Assembly (NCBI GenBank): GCA_946628415.1 | Contig: CAMOWK010000009.1 | Span: forward strand, 1 to 64,000 | Length of the DNA: 64,000 nt | Direction of reading: 5' to 3' | Source of the DNA: an uncultured Lachnospiraceae bacterium | GTDB lineage: Bacteria > Bacillota > Clostridia > Lachnospirales > Lachnospiraceae | Shown: in pieces, positions 1 through 10,589 of the stretch | Numbering within the stretch: position 1 is the first letter of the stretch | How the letters are laid out: each line of letters starts with the position of its first letter | Notes under the pieces: generated by a model | Seen by the model: only the letters and a program-made list of their open reading frames with translations | Told to the model about the DNA's origin: nothing | Databases searched by the model: none | Translations under genes and position numbers: made by a program

Positions 1-138
1 TGTGTCAGCCTCTGTATCTGCAACTGTTGTTGCCTCTGTGTTATCAGCTACTGTTGTTGCCTCCTCACCACAAGCTACAAGTGAAAGTCCCATAGCAAGT
101 GCAAGTGAAAGGGCAAGTGTTTTTTTGATCTTCTTCAC
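1..138 (-). CDS. Lipoprotein, N-terminal part (runs off window)
   Basis: Partial gene; only the first 46 codons are present. The start is a GTG at 136-138, chosen because a strong AGGAGG lies 8 bases upstream. The protein opens with two Lys-rich charged turns, then a hydrophobic stretch (LALSLALAMGLSLVAC) ending in a lipobox LVAC, followed by GEE and a Thr/Ala/Asp-rich linker with the repeated motif ATTVAD. This is a lipoprotein signal peptide: cleavage before Cys and lipidation would anchor it on the outer face of the membrane. Lipoproteins of this form in Firmicutes are often substrate-binding components of ABC importers, but the binding domain lies outside the window, so the substrate is unknown. 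A sigma-A promoter with a long leader precedes it. Confidence 0.8.
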   Translation of the reverse strand, partial: MKKIKKTLALSLALAMGLSLVACGEEATTVADNTEATTVADTEADT

Positions 139-386
139 AAAAAAAACCTCCTTTTAAAAAAGTTTAAGTTTTATTCTCTTGCTTCAAACCTTCTGACTCG
201 CAATAAGTCCAACTACATAAGAATGTACGATACACCTTATTCGCCCGGCCCCTATAGTTCATCGGTCGGTCTGTTCAAGAAAACTGTCTGAACCTAAAAA
301 ATTATATATTACAGTCTGTGACTGCTGGTTCCGATTATATAGTAAAAATACACAATCTGCCCACCTCTGGGAGGTGAACTAGACAC
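139..386 (-). promoter_or_regulatory. Long 5' leader of the lipoprotein gene, possible cis-regulatory RNA
   Basis: This stretch of about 240 bases lies between the predicted promoter and the GTG start. It holds no ORF I can support. It opens with a short hairpin (CACCTC/GAGGTG, 363-376). Further in are a GTTCA/TGAAC pair, a GC-rich patch and an AATAAG/CTTATT pair before the ribosome site. It matches no riboswitch class I could recognise by eye (TPP, SAM-I, cobalamin, purine, lysine, glycine, ZTP, T-box considered). Whether it folds into a regulatory structure is inference. Confidence 0.4.
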
Positions 387-415
387 ATTATAGGGCAACT
401 TAACCAAAAAGGCAA
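387..415 (-). promoter_or_regulatory. Sigma-A promoter of the lipoprotein gene
   Basis: On the minus strand the -35 box TTGCCT (410-415) is followed by a 17-base spacer and a perfect -10 TATAAT (387-392). Transcription would begin near 380, giving a leader of about 240 nt. Confidence 0.7.
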
Positions 416-477
416 GCTGTTTTTTATAATTTTAGGTTTTATTTGTATACTTTTACTAATTGTGCAATTTTACCATA

Positions 478-505
478 GAATAACTACTAGATATTGTTGT
501 TATTC
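478..505 (-). terminator. Weak hairpin at the end of the icd-ykpA run
   Basis: An inverted repeat GAATAAC/GTTATTC (478-484 and 499-505) overlaps the stop codon of the ABC-F gene. It has no clear U-run after it, so it is a poor intrinsic terminator. No better one is visible before the next promoter at 387-415. Confidence 0.3.
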
Positions 506-2128
506 CGGGTCTCTATCCATGTTCATTATCTGTCTCTTACGTGCAAGTTCGTCAGATTCAAGATACTCATCATACGTTGTCTGCTTATCTATAAGCCCAG
601 AATTGGTAAGTTCCATGATACGGTTTGCCGTAGTCTGTATGAACTGGTGATCCTGACAGGAGAAGAGAACAACGCCCGGAAACTTAATAAGCGCATTATT
701 CAGTGATGTGATGGACTCCATATCAAGATGGTTTGTCGGTTCATCAAGTATAAGGCAGTTGGTTCCCATTATCATGATCTTACTGAGAAGACATCTTACC
801 TTCTCGCCACCGGACAGCACTTTAACCTTCTTTACACCTGCATCTCCCGGGAAAAGCATTCTTCCAAGGAAGCCTCTTACGTATGTGGCATCCTTTTCCT
901 CTGAATACTGTGTAAGCCAGTCTACCATTATAAGGTCATTATCAAATTCCTTGGTATTATCCTTAGGGAAGTAGCCCTGTGACGTTGTAACACCCCACTT
1001 ATAGCTTCCCTCATCAGGCTCTTCTTCTCCGGCAAGTATCTTGAAAAGGGTAGTTGTAGCTATGGTATTTGGGCCTACAAAAGCTATCTTGTCTTCTCTT
1101 CCCACCGTAAATGAAATGTTATCCAGTACTTTCTCACCGTTTATGGTCTTTGATATATTTGAAACCGTAAGAACTTCATTTCCTATCTCTCTGTTTGGTC
1201 TGAAATCAATGTATGGATATTTACGACTTGAAGGTTTGATCTCATCCAGTTCAATCTTCTCAAGCGCTTTCTTACGTGATGTAGCCTGCTTGGACTTGGA
1301 TGCATTTGCAGAGAATCTTGCAATGAACTCTTTAAGTTCCTTGATCTTCTCTTCCTTCTTCTTATTTGCCTCTTTCATCTGGCGTATCATAAGCTGGCTG
1401 GATTCATACCAGAAATCATAGTTTCCGGCATATACCTGAATCTTGCCGTAATCAAGATCCGCGATATGTGTACATACTTTGTTAAGGAAATATCTGTCAT
1501 GGCTGACAACAATTACCGTGTTTTCAAAATTGATCAGGAATTCCTCAAGCCACGCAATCGCATCAAGATCAAGGTGGTTGGTCGGCTCATCGAGAAGAAG
1601 TACGTCAGGATTACCGAAAAGAGCCTGCGCAAGAAGCACCTTCACCTTCATATTGCCGTCAAGTTCTGACATCATTGCATAATGATACTCTGTCTCTATA
1701 CCAAGCCCGTTAAGAAGCGTTTCTGCGTCAGCCTCTGCATTCCAGCCGTCCATTTCAGCAAATTCCGCTTCAAGCTCTGACGCTCTGATACCGTCTTCAT
1801 CCGAAAAATCTTCTTTCAGGTATATAGCATCCTTTTCCTGTCTAACATCATAAAGATGCTTATTGCCCATTATTACAGTATCGAGTACTGTATATCCGTC
1901 ATACTGGAAGTGGTCCTGCTTAAGTACCGAAAGTCTCTCGCCCGGATCCATGGTAACATCACCGCTTGTCGGTTCAAGTTCTCCTGAAAGTATACGGAGA
2001 AACGTTGACTTACCTGCCCCGTTTGCACCTATAAGACCGTAGCAGTTTCCCGGTGTAAATGCAATGTTTACATCTTCAAAAAGTGCCTTTTTCCCAAATC
2101 TGAGTGATACGTTGTTTGCGCTTATCAT
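500..2128 (-). CDS. ykpA: ABC-F family ATPase, YkpA/YbiT type
   Basis: A soluble ABC-F protein of two ATPase domains without membrane segments; the family acts on the ribosome. It resembles B. subtilis YkpA along its length. Domain 1 has Walker A GANGAGKST (34-42), Walker B LLLDEPT with NHLDL, and switch SHD (209-211). A charged linker (about 250-300) holds the family segment FSANASKSKQATSRKK. Domain 2 has a degenerate Walker A (GPNTIATTT, 352-360, no Lys) but a good signature LSGGEK (438-443) and DEPTNHLD; its switch reads CQD instead of SHD. The domain 1 signature is also degenerate (ELDGNMK). So one composite ATP site looks intact and the other does not. YkpA proteins generally lack the second Walker A Lys; the CQD change is additional. 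It is the last gene of the run starting at icd. Confidence 0.9.
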   Translation of the reverse strand: MISANNVSLRFGKKALFEDVNIAFTPGNCYGLIGANGAGKSTFLRILSGELEPTSGDVTMDPGERLSVLKQDHFQYDGYTVLDTVIMGNKHLYDVRQEKDAIYLKEDFSDEDGIRASELEAEFAEMDGWNAEADAETLLNGLGIETEYHYAMMSELDGNMKVKVLLAQALFGNPDVLLLDEPTNHLDLDAIAWLEEFLINFENTVIVVSHDRYFLNKVCTHIADLDYGKIQVYAGNYDFWYESSQLMIRQMKEANKKKEEKIKELKEFIARFSANASKSKQATSRKKALEKIELDEIKPSSRKYPYIDFRPNREIGNEVLTVSNISKTINGEKVLDNISFTVGREDKIAFVGPNTIATTTLFKILAGEEEPDEGSYKWGVTTSQGYFPKDNTKEFDNDLIMVDWLTQYSEEKDATYVRGFLGRMLFPGDAGVKKVKVLSGGEKVRCLLSKIMIMGTNCLILDEPTNHLDMESITSLNNALIKFPGVVLFSCQDHQFIQTTANRIMELTNSGLIDKQTTYDEYLESDELARKRQIMNMDRDPE

Positions 2129-2149
2129 AAACTCTTAACCTTTCTATCT

Positions 2150-2839
2150 TTACTGCTTTTTCTTTTTTGCAGCATTTTTCTTTTCTTTCTGTTCTTTTCT
2201 CTTATTCTTCTCGGCTTCTTTTTCTTTCTTTTTTAAGTCTTCCGGCGTTTCTATATCGGGAAGCTCATCGATAAGCCGTTCTATAAGCCTCTTTTTGCTG
2301 TATATGTCATATCCGAGAAGGTATATCAGTGCCATCTTATGAAGATACTCATCCTCTTCCTTCGGGAACAGCTTCTCCGTAATCTCCTCAGCTCTGGCAG
2401 TACTGCTCTCTATGTTAAAGTATTCAGACTTTTCAAGTTCGTAAATCGACTCATAAATGTCTGTCATGCTTCTCGTTTCGGTACTGTCTTCCTGCTTATC
2501 AAAGAACCTTTCTGTCATGGGATAAAGCAGTTTCTGAATGTCTGTAATGGAAATGACATTTTTAAGGTAATAAATGTATATCAGAATAATTATATGTTCC
2601 TTGCTGTATCTTTTTTTAACAGGAGGCGGCAGGAGCTTATTCTTTGTGTAGTTGTTGATCATAGTTCTGGTCAGAGTCTTATCATCATCACCCCTTTTAT
2701 TGTGATAAAGGTGTGAGTCCATAAAGTTAACTACCTGATCCATGTAAAGCTCTATGTCAGGTATATCCTTTGGAACTATATAGTCGAGCCTGATCCACTC
2801 TCTGATCTCTCTTCTTATCTCTTTCAGATCTCTATCCAT
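2150..2839 (-). CDS. DUF1836 protein
   Basis: A 229-residue protein of the DUF1836 family, recognised by the segment TMINNYTKNKLLPPPVKKRY (within residues 55-85) followed by a helical YSKEHIIILIYIYYLKNVIS region. The family is thought to carry a winged-helix-like DNA-binding fold, but no function is established. A longer frame opens at 2884. I prefer the ATG at 2837-2839 because GGAG lies 9 bases upstream and it overlaps the stop of the preceding gene by only 8 bases, typical of translational coupling. The C-terminal 35 residues are almost all Lys, Glu and Asn (KKKEKEAEKNKRKEQKEK), probably a disordered basic tail. Confidence 0.75.
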   Translation of the reverse strand: MDRDLKEIRREIREWIRLDYIVPKDIPDIELYMDQVVNFMDSHLYHNKRGDDDKTLTRTMINNYTKNKLLPPPVKKRYSKEHIIILIYIYYLKNVISITDIQKLLYPMTERFFDKQEDSTETRSMTDIYESIYELEKSEYFNIESSTARAEEITEKLFPKEEDEYLHKMALIYLLGYDIYSKKRLIERLIDELPDIETPEDLKKKEKEAEKNKRKEQKEKKNAAKKKKQ

Positions 2840-4148
2840 TTTTTTCTTCTCCGGTTTCATCCTCAGAAACCTCGTTTTCATCATCCGACTTTGGAATTAT
2901 CTCTACACGGATTCTCTCAACACGATTTCTTTCAGTAGAAAGCACCTTAAGTTTTACATGCCCGTCCTCTGCTTCGTCTCCCTCCTTCGGAAGCCTGTCA
3001 AGAAGTTCTATAGCATACCCGCCTATGGTATCGTAATTATCAGAACTGATAGAAGTTCCGATGGCATCATTCAGGTCATCTATTCGCAGAGCTCCGTCTA
3101 TATCGTAGGCTCCGTCAGGAAGAGTCTTTATGATGTTCCTCTCGCTGTCATCATACTCATCCCTTATCTCTCCCACTATCTCTTCTATAAGATCTTCCAT
3201 GGTTATAAGTCCTGATGCAGTTCCATACTCATCAAGCACTATACAGATGGATGTTCCGGATTGTTTCATATCTGCGAAAATCTTGGCGGTTTTCTGATAT
3301 TCATAAACGAATACCGGTTTACGCATAAGGGCTGATATATCAACCTCTCGCGTTTCATTTTTCTCTACATACATGAAGAGGTCTTTAACGTAAAGAATAC
3401 CGATTATATGATCCTTGGAATTCTCATATACCGGATATCTGGAATATCCCTCTTCCCTGATTATCTTTATAAGCTCATCATAAGTGGTATCTATATCGAT
3501 ACTCATCATATCAGCTCTTGGTATCATAACATCCTTGGAGAGTGCGTCTCCAAAGTCAACCACGTTGGTTATCATCTTCTTTTCGGACTGCTCGATCACC
3601 CCTGCCTCTTCACTGCTTTTCACAATGACTCTGAGTTCTTTCTCGGTTATCTTGTCTCCATCTGAATCCGGATCAATGCGAAGCATCCAGAAGATCCCTC
3701 TGCATATATGATCCAGCACCCAGATAACCGGTGTAAAAAGGGTCATAAGAAATGAAATCGGATAAGCAAAGAACATCGATAATCCAAGGCTGTGAAGACT
3801 CGCGATAGTCTTAGGCGTAATCTCCCCAAAAACGAGTATAAGAAATGTAAGTATTCCCGTTGCAATTCCTACCGCCGTGCTTCCGAACAGTTTTGAAAAA
3901 AGCGTCGTGGAGAGCGCGGATGCGGACAGGTTTACTATATTATTACCAACAAGTATCGTGGAAAGGAGTTTTCCGGAATTATCTCTCATCTTAAGAACAA
4001 TTCCAGCTTTCTTCTTTCCTTCTTCCATTAATGCCCGAAGCTTATTTACATTCACTGTCATAAGTGCAGTCTCTGCCGAAGAGAAGAAGCCTGACAGTAT
4101 GATAAGCAGGGCAAGAACTATGAGCTTTATTATGTCCCCGGGGGCCAT
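2832..4148 (-). CDS. CNNM/CorC-type membrane protein with CBS pair
   Basis: A 438-residue protein of the HlyC/CorC (CNNM) family, implicated in Mg2+ or other divalent-cation efflux and homeostasis. The N-terminal DUF21 domain (about 1-150) has the hydrophobic start LIVLALLIILSGFFSSAETAL, the conserved GNNIVNLSASAL and FGEITPKTIA. Two CBS motifs follow (about 210-330; the second contains IVLDEYGTASGLITMEDLIEEIVGEI), then the CorC_HlyC domain (YDIDGALRIDDLND, YDTIGGYAIELL) and an acidic tail. All family domains are present in order. It starts 10 bases after yerC and overlaps the DUF1836 gene. The ion is not predictable from sequence. Confidence 0.88.
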   Translation of the reverse strand: MAPGDIIKLIVLALLIILSGFFSSAETALMTVNVNKLRALMEEGKKKAGIVLKMRDNSGKLLSTILVGNNIVNLSASALSTTLFSKLFGSTAVGIATGILTFLILVFGEITPKTIASLHSLGLSMFFAYPISFLMTLFTPVIWVLDHICRGIFWMLRIDPDSDGDKITEKELRVIVKSSEEAGVIEQSEKKMITNVVDFGDALSKDVMIPRADMMSIDIDTTYDELIKIIREEGYSRYPVYENSKDHIIGILYVKDLFMYVEKNETREVDISALMRKPVFVYEYQKTAKIFADMKQSGTSICIVLDEYGTASGLITMEDLIEEIVGEIRDEYDDSERNIIKTLPDGAYDIDGALRIDDLNDAIGTSISSDNYDTIGGYAIELLDRLPKEGDEAEDGHVKLKVLSTERNRVERIRVEIIPKSDDENEVSEDETGEEKNG

Positions 4149-4158
4149 ATGTCCTCCT

Positions 4159-4449
4159 TTAGTTTTCTTTCATTCTTTCAAACACAAAGTCATAACTTCC
4201 GTTACCGGAGTTGATCGACCTGTTTACTCTGCTGATGGTTGCAGTTGATGCACCCGTTTTATCAGCAATCTCGTTATATGTCTTTTCATCATAAAGCATT
4301 TTTGCCACTTCAAGTCTTTGCGCTATGGCAAGCACTTCATTGGTAGTGCATATATCTTCAAAGAACTGGAAATACTCTTCCTCATTCTTCAAAGTCATTA
4401 TCGCCTGAAAAAGCTCACCCACAGCTTCAGTTCTGATACCTTTTCTCAT
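4159..4449 (-). CDS. yerC: TrpR-like YerC/YecD family DNA-binding protein
   Basis: A 96-residue all-helical protein of the YerC/YecD group of the Trp-repressor superfamily. Visible signatures are LFQAIMTLKNEEEYFQFFED at the N-terminus and the helix-turn-helix YNEIADKTGASTATISRVNR near residues 58-77. The family lacks the tryptophan pocket of TrpR and its target is not established. It starts 2 bases after the amylase stop, so the two are translated from one message. Whether it controls this operon is unknown. Confidence 0.88.
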   Translation of the reverse strand: MRKGIRTEAVGELFQAIMTLKNEEEYFQFFEDICTTNEVLAIAQRLEVAKMLYDEKTYNEIADKTGASTATISRVNRSINSGNGSYDFVFERMKEN

Positions 4450-4451
4450 AT

Positions 4452-5921
4452 TTATTTAGCCCCCGATGTACGTTCTTTCTTAACCCATACACTGACAGAA
4501 TCTCTGTTTACATAGAAATCCCCACAGCCATATTCATCAATCTTGATGTCATACTTTGCATTTCCCATAGCATCTCTGAAATGCATTCCTGCAAACTGCT
4601 TACCTATGTACATTCTCTTTGTTCCGCCCGTACCATCCGAAAGAACTACCGCAAGCCCGGAATTCTTATGCTCGCTGTCGCCCTCTCTGGTCCAGCCTAT
4701 GCAGTTAGGATCATCGAAATAGTCATGCTGTTCTCCGTAAGCTTTCTGCTTACGTATCTTCATAAGCTTATCAAGCATAGTCTTCTTGGCTTTAACCTTC
4801 TCATGAGGAATACCCTTATAATCTCCATAGAATACACATGGATATCCTTCTCTTCTGAGAAGAATTATCGCGTATGCCATAGGCTTAAACCAGTCCTCAA
4901 CCCATGATTCAAGTGACTGTCCCGGTTCTGTATCATGATTATCCACAAATGTAACAGCCTTTATAGGATTGACATTGATAAGAGCTCCGTCAAGTATATG
5001 GCGAAGGTCATAACTTCCGTGAGCCTTTGAGCAGTTATGGAAGTTAAAATGAAGAGGAACATCAAATAGGGATGCTTCCTGCTTGATCTCATCAAGGTAA
5101 TGCATGAGCTTAACAGTATCCCAGTGCCAGTACTCACCTACAGCAAAAAGTTCTTTGCCTGTAAGCTCTCTTACTTTATACAGAAAATCTCTGTAGAAAT
5201 GTGCCGGGATGTGTTTAACCGCATCAAGTCTCATTCCGTCGATTCCGGTTTCCTTTATATACCATACAGCCCATTTCACAAGCTCATCGTAAACTTCCTG
5301 ATTGTTCATATCAAGATCGGCGCCCATAAGGTAATCGTAATTTCCGTTTTCCGAAACATCTACATCTTTTGCCCATTCTTTACCTGAGAATTTATAAAGT
5401 GACTTCTTAAAGCCTTCCTGATCCCAGTCAATACCGCTGAAATGCGTCCAGTTCCATTTGAAATCCGAATACTTTCCTTTTCTTCCCGGGAAAGTAAATT
5501 TAGTCCAGGCTCCGATAGTCTTATTATCTGCTATCATCTGGCAGCGTTCCGTGCTGTTAAATTCTGAAGCGCTGACTTTCTCAACTTCATCGGCACCCAT
5601 CTTATGATTAAGTACAATGTCAGCATAGACCTGCATATTCTGTTTATGAAATGCCTCTATAGCAGCAAGGTACTCCTTCTTTGTACCATACTTAGTTGCT
5701 ACGCTTCCCTTCTGATTGAACTCGCCCAAGTCATACAGGTCATATACACCATATCCCGAGCCCTCCTTACCTGCCGCATCTTTATATGCAGGCGGAAGCC
5801 ATACAGATGTAACACCAAGCTTTGCAAGCTTTTCAGCGTCCGCTGCAGCCTCTTTCCAAAGCTTAGTTGCTGCGGTAATATACCATTCAAAATACTGCAT
5901 CATAAGTCCGTTATCTGACAT
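4452..5921 (-). CDS. Intracellular alpha-amylase, GH13 (GH13_5-like)
   Basis: A 489-residue alpha-amylase that would hydrolyse internal alpha-1,4 bonds of starch, glycogen or maltodextrins. It begins NGLMMQYFEWY, the typical start of the AmyS/cytoplasmic-amylase group, with no signal peptide, so it should act in the cytoplasm. GH13 regions are visible: ADIVLNHK (region I), GMRLDAVKH with the nucleophile Asp (II), VGEYW with the acid Glu (III) and FVDNHDTE with the third acid (IV). All three catalytic acids are kept and the length is normal. It sits 30 bases downstream of icd. Breakdown of internal glycogen is the likely role (inference). Confidence 0.92.
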   Translation of the reverse strand: MSDNGLMMQYFEWYITAATKLWKEAAADAEKLAKLGVTSVWLPPAYKDAAGKEGSGYGVYDLYDLGEFNQKGSVATKYGTKKEYLAAIEAFHKQNMQVYADIVLNHKMGADEVEKVSASEFNSTERCQMIADNKTIGAWTKFTFPGRKGKYSDFKWNWTHFSGIDWDQEGFKKSLYKFSGKEWAKDVDVSENGNYDYLMGADLDMNNQEVYDELVKWAVWYIKETGIDGMRLDAVKHIPAHFYRDFLYKVRELTGKELFAVGEYWHWDTVKLMHYLDEIKQEASLFDVPLHFNFHNCSKAHGSYDLRHILDGALINVNPIKAVTFVDNHDTEPGQSLESWVEDWFKPMAYAIILLRREGYPCVFYGDYKGIPHEKVKAKKTMLDKLMKIRKQKAYGEQHDYFDDPNCIGWTREGDSEHKNSGLAVVLSDGTGGTKRMYIGKQFAGMHFRDAMGNAKYDIKIDEYGCGDFYVNRDSVSVWVKKERTSGAK

Positions 5922-5951
5922 ATCATATCCTCCTCATATTTCTATGCCCGT

Positions 5952-7157
5952 TTACATTGCCTCAAATGTGGTACGTATTGCCTTTATAAAATCTTCTGTA
6001 TTAAGAACCTTTACACATTTAAGTTCTGTGATAAGTGCAAGGTCTTTGGTCATTTCACCATTTTCAATGGTATCTATGGTAGCCTTTTCAAGTTTATCGG
6101 CAAATGCCATTAATTCCTCAATCTCATCGATCTCTCCTCTTTTTCTGAGAGCCCCTGTCCATGCAAAGATGGTTGCGACCGGATTGGTTGATGTCTCTTC
6201 ACCCTTCAGATACTTGTAGTAATGTCTCTGAACCGTTCCGTGTGCTGCCTCATACTCATAGTACCCTTCAGGTGAAACAAGCACTGATGTCATCATTGCA
6301 AGTGAACCGAATGCTGATGAAAGCATATCGCTCATTACATCACCGTCATAGTTCTTGCACGCCCAGATGAATCCGCCCTTTGATTTCATGACACGTGCAA
6401 CAGCATCATCGATAAGTGTATAGAAATACTCTATTCCAAGAGCTTCAAACTTCTCTTTATATTCTGCATCGTAAATATCCTGGAAAATATCCTTAAATGT
6501 ATGGTCATACTTCTTGGATATGGTATCCTTCGTTGCAAACCAGAGTGTCTGTTTTGTATCAAGAGCATAGTTGAAACAGCTTCTCGCAAAACTCTCGATA
6601 GAACCGCTTAGGTTATGCATGCCCTGAACAATTCCCGGTCCGTCAAATTCATGTACCGTAACACTTTCCTTGGTTCCGTCCTCTGCAGTATATACAAGCT
6701 CAACCTTTCCCGGTCCCGGAATCTTCATCTCGCTTGCTTTATATACATCACCGTAAGCATGTCTTGCGATGGTTATAGGCTGCTCCCAGTTCTTAACACA
6801 TGGCTCGATTCCTTTTACTTTAATAGGAGCACGGAATACTGTTCCGTCAAGTATGGCTCTTATCGTTCCATTTGGACTCTTCCACATTTCTTTAAGATTA
6901 TACTCTTCAACTCTTGCCGCATTAGGAGTAATGGTTGCACACTTTACGGCAACCCCGTACTTCTTTGTTGCATAAGCTGAATCAAATGTTACCTTATCAT
7001 CTGTCTCATTTCTATGTTCAAGGCCCAGATCATAGTACTCTGTCTTAAGATCAATGAAAGGAAGAAGAAGTTCATCCTTTATCAGTTTCCAGAGTATTCT
7101 GGTCATCTCATCTCCATCCATTTCAACAAGTGGCGTTGTCATCTTAATCTTATCCAT
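5952..7157 (-). CDS. icd: Isocitrate dehydrogenase, NADP type
   Basis: A 401-residue isocitrate dehydrogenase of the dimeric type shared with eukaryotic cytosolic enzymes, not the E. coli type. It oxidises and decarboxylates isocitrate to 2-oxoglutarate, which feeds glutamate synthesis. Motifs include the start [16 protein letters not shown], the substrate-binding [19 protein letters not shown], the metal-binding [20 protein letters not shown] and the cofactor loop [12 protein letters not shown]; the loop HGTVQRH fits NADP. It is the first gene of a six-gene minus-strand run and has its own promoter at 7207-7236. Confidence 0.95.
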   Translation of the reverse strand: MDKIKMTTPLVEMDGDEMTRILWKLIKDELLLPFIDLKTEYYDLGLEHRNETDDKVTFDSAYATKKYGVAVKCATITPNAARVEEYNLKEMWKSPNGTIRAILDGTVFRAPIKVKGIEPCVKNWEQPITIARHAYGDVYKASEMKIPGPGKVELVYTAEDGTKESVTVHEFDGPGIVQGMHNLSGSIESFARSCFNYALDTKQTLWFATKDTISKKYDHTFKDIFQDIYDAEYKEKFEALGIEYFYTLIDDAVARVMKSKGGFIWACKNYDGDVMSDMLSSAFGSLAMMTSVLVSPEGYYEYEAAHGTVQRHYYKYLKGEETSTNPVATIFAWTGALRKRGEIDEIEELMAFADKLEKATIDTIENGEMTKDLALITELKCVKVLNTEDFIKAIRTTFEAM

Positions 7158-7206
7158 TATGTGCCTCCTATATTTTTTAGTTTCGTTTTTTTTACATCAA
7201 TGATAT

Positions 7207-7236
7207 AGTATATCATAATACGCGTTAAAGTTTCAA
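7207..7236 (-). promoter_or_regulatory. icd: Promoter of the icd run
   Basis: Minus-strand -35 TTGAAA (7231-7236), an 18-base spacer and -10 TATACT (7207-7212), about 50 bases ahead of the icd start. The same 110-base gap must also hold the start signals of the divergent plus-strand gene at 7268. Confidence 0.6.
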
Positions 7237-7267
7237 CGTATTAAAGTCTATCCGGGGAGAATTATTC

Positions 7268-7732
7268 ATGATTCATTATACTGTCAGAAAAAGTAAACGA
7301 ACAAGGATTTCATACCGCATCGCTGCGGCTATAATAGTTCTGGTTCCCATGTGTCAGTTTTATGCATTCATAAAAGGATACGGAAGAGATAAGCGGGTAC
7401 TGCTCATCCTCTGCATACTCCTTTTCCTTTACGGTCTCTATCTTCTTATCCATACATTTAAAAAGACAATGTATGATATAACTTATAATTTCGAGGATGA
7501 CTGCATCCGCATAGAACATGTGCGCGGAGAAACAAAATATGATTATGCCGATGTAAACGATGTATCTCTCGTTACACCCGATGATGCAAATCAGTATAAT
7601 ATCATCCACCTTGTTATAGGGAAAGAGGACTTCGTTATCCCGTTCACCTATAAGAAGGAGCTTTGCGACAAAGTGTATGAACATCTTCTCAGTCATGTAA
7701 CGGCAGCTAAATTAAATGAACCTGAAGAATAG
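7268..7732 (+). CDS. Small membrane protein of unknown function
   Basis: A 154-residue protein I do not recognise. It has two hydrophobic segments (IAAAIIVLVPMCQFYAF, about 18-35, and VLLILCILLFLYGLYLLI, about 43-60), then a soluble C-terminal half rich in beta strands and acidic residues. The layout resembles small PH-like or YcxB-like membrane proteins, but no signature confirms that. A GGGGAG 8 bases before the ATG supports the start. It lies divergent from icd and convergent with atpC, ending 45 bases before the atpC stop with a shared terminator between. Confidence 0.75.
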   Translation: MIHYTVRKSKRTRISYRIAAAIIVLVPMCQFYAFIKGYGRDKRVLLILCILLFLYGLYLLIHTFKKTMYDITYNFEDDCIRIEHVRGETKYDYADVNDVSLVTPDDANQYNIIHLVIGKEDFVIPFTYKKELCDKVYEHLLSHVTAAKLNEPEE

Positions 7733-7735
7733 ATA

Positions 7736-7775
7736 AAAGGGTATTCCGGTTATTCCGGGATACCCTTTAAAATTT
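7736..7775. terminator. Bidirectional intrinsic terminator
   Basis: A 14-base-pair stem with one mismatch (AAAGGGTATTCCGG at 7736-7749 and CCGGGATACCCTTT at 7755-7768) with A-rich flank on one side and AAAATTTT on the other. It can end both the plus-strand 7268 gene and the minus-strand atp operon, whose last stop is at 7778. Confidence 0.85.
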
Positions 7776-7777
7776 TA

Positions 7778-8191
7778 TCAGAACATATTTCTTTCCCTGA
7801 GATTCATTCTCGCTATGGAACGGCGAAGACGTGCTTCGGCAAGGTTATACTCAAATGCACTCTGCTGCGAGAGAAGCTTCTCCTTTGCTCTTATCTCATG
7901 GGCCTTTACCCTCTCTTCATCAATCTCATCAGGATGCTCGGCGGCTTCTATCATGAGCATAACATCATTCTTTTCAACCCTTATAAAACCGTTCGATACC
8001 GACGCCTCACGATACTCTGCCTCTCCCGGAATCTTGTATTTGATTATTCCGGGTACAATCGCCATAAATGCATCTGTATGATGCGCAAGTATACCGTACT
8101 GTCCGATTTCAGTCGGTATGATAAGCGATTCAAGCGGACCGTCATAGAATACGCTGTCGGCTTCTATTATATGTGCACTAAACTCAGCCAT
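7778..8191 (-). CDS. atpC: ATP synthase F1 epsilon subunit
   Basis: The 137-residue epsilon subunit forms the central stalk with gamma and can restrain ATP hydrolysis. The N-terminal beta sandwich is visible (FSAHIIEADSVFYDGPLESL, IPTEIGQYGILAHHTDAFMA) and the C-terminal two-helix hairpin is complete (EERVKAHEIRAKEKL... AEARLRRSIARMNL). Normal length. It is the last gene of the operon, 9 bases after atpD, followed by the shared terminator. Confidence 0.95.
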   Translation of the reverse strand: MAEFSAHIIEADSVFYDGPLESLIIPTEIGQYGILAHHTDAFMAIVPGIIKYKIPGEAEYREASVSNGFIRVEKNDVMLMIEAAEHPDEIDEERVKAHEIRAKEKLLSQQSAFEYNLAEARLRRSIARMNLRERNMF

Positions 8192-8200
8192 ACTGCCACC

Positions 8201-10575
<2,375 letters not shown>

Positions 10576-10589
10576 TTTAAGAACCTCTT

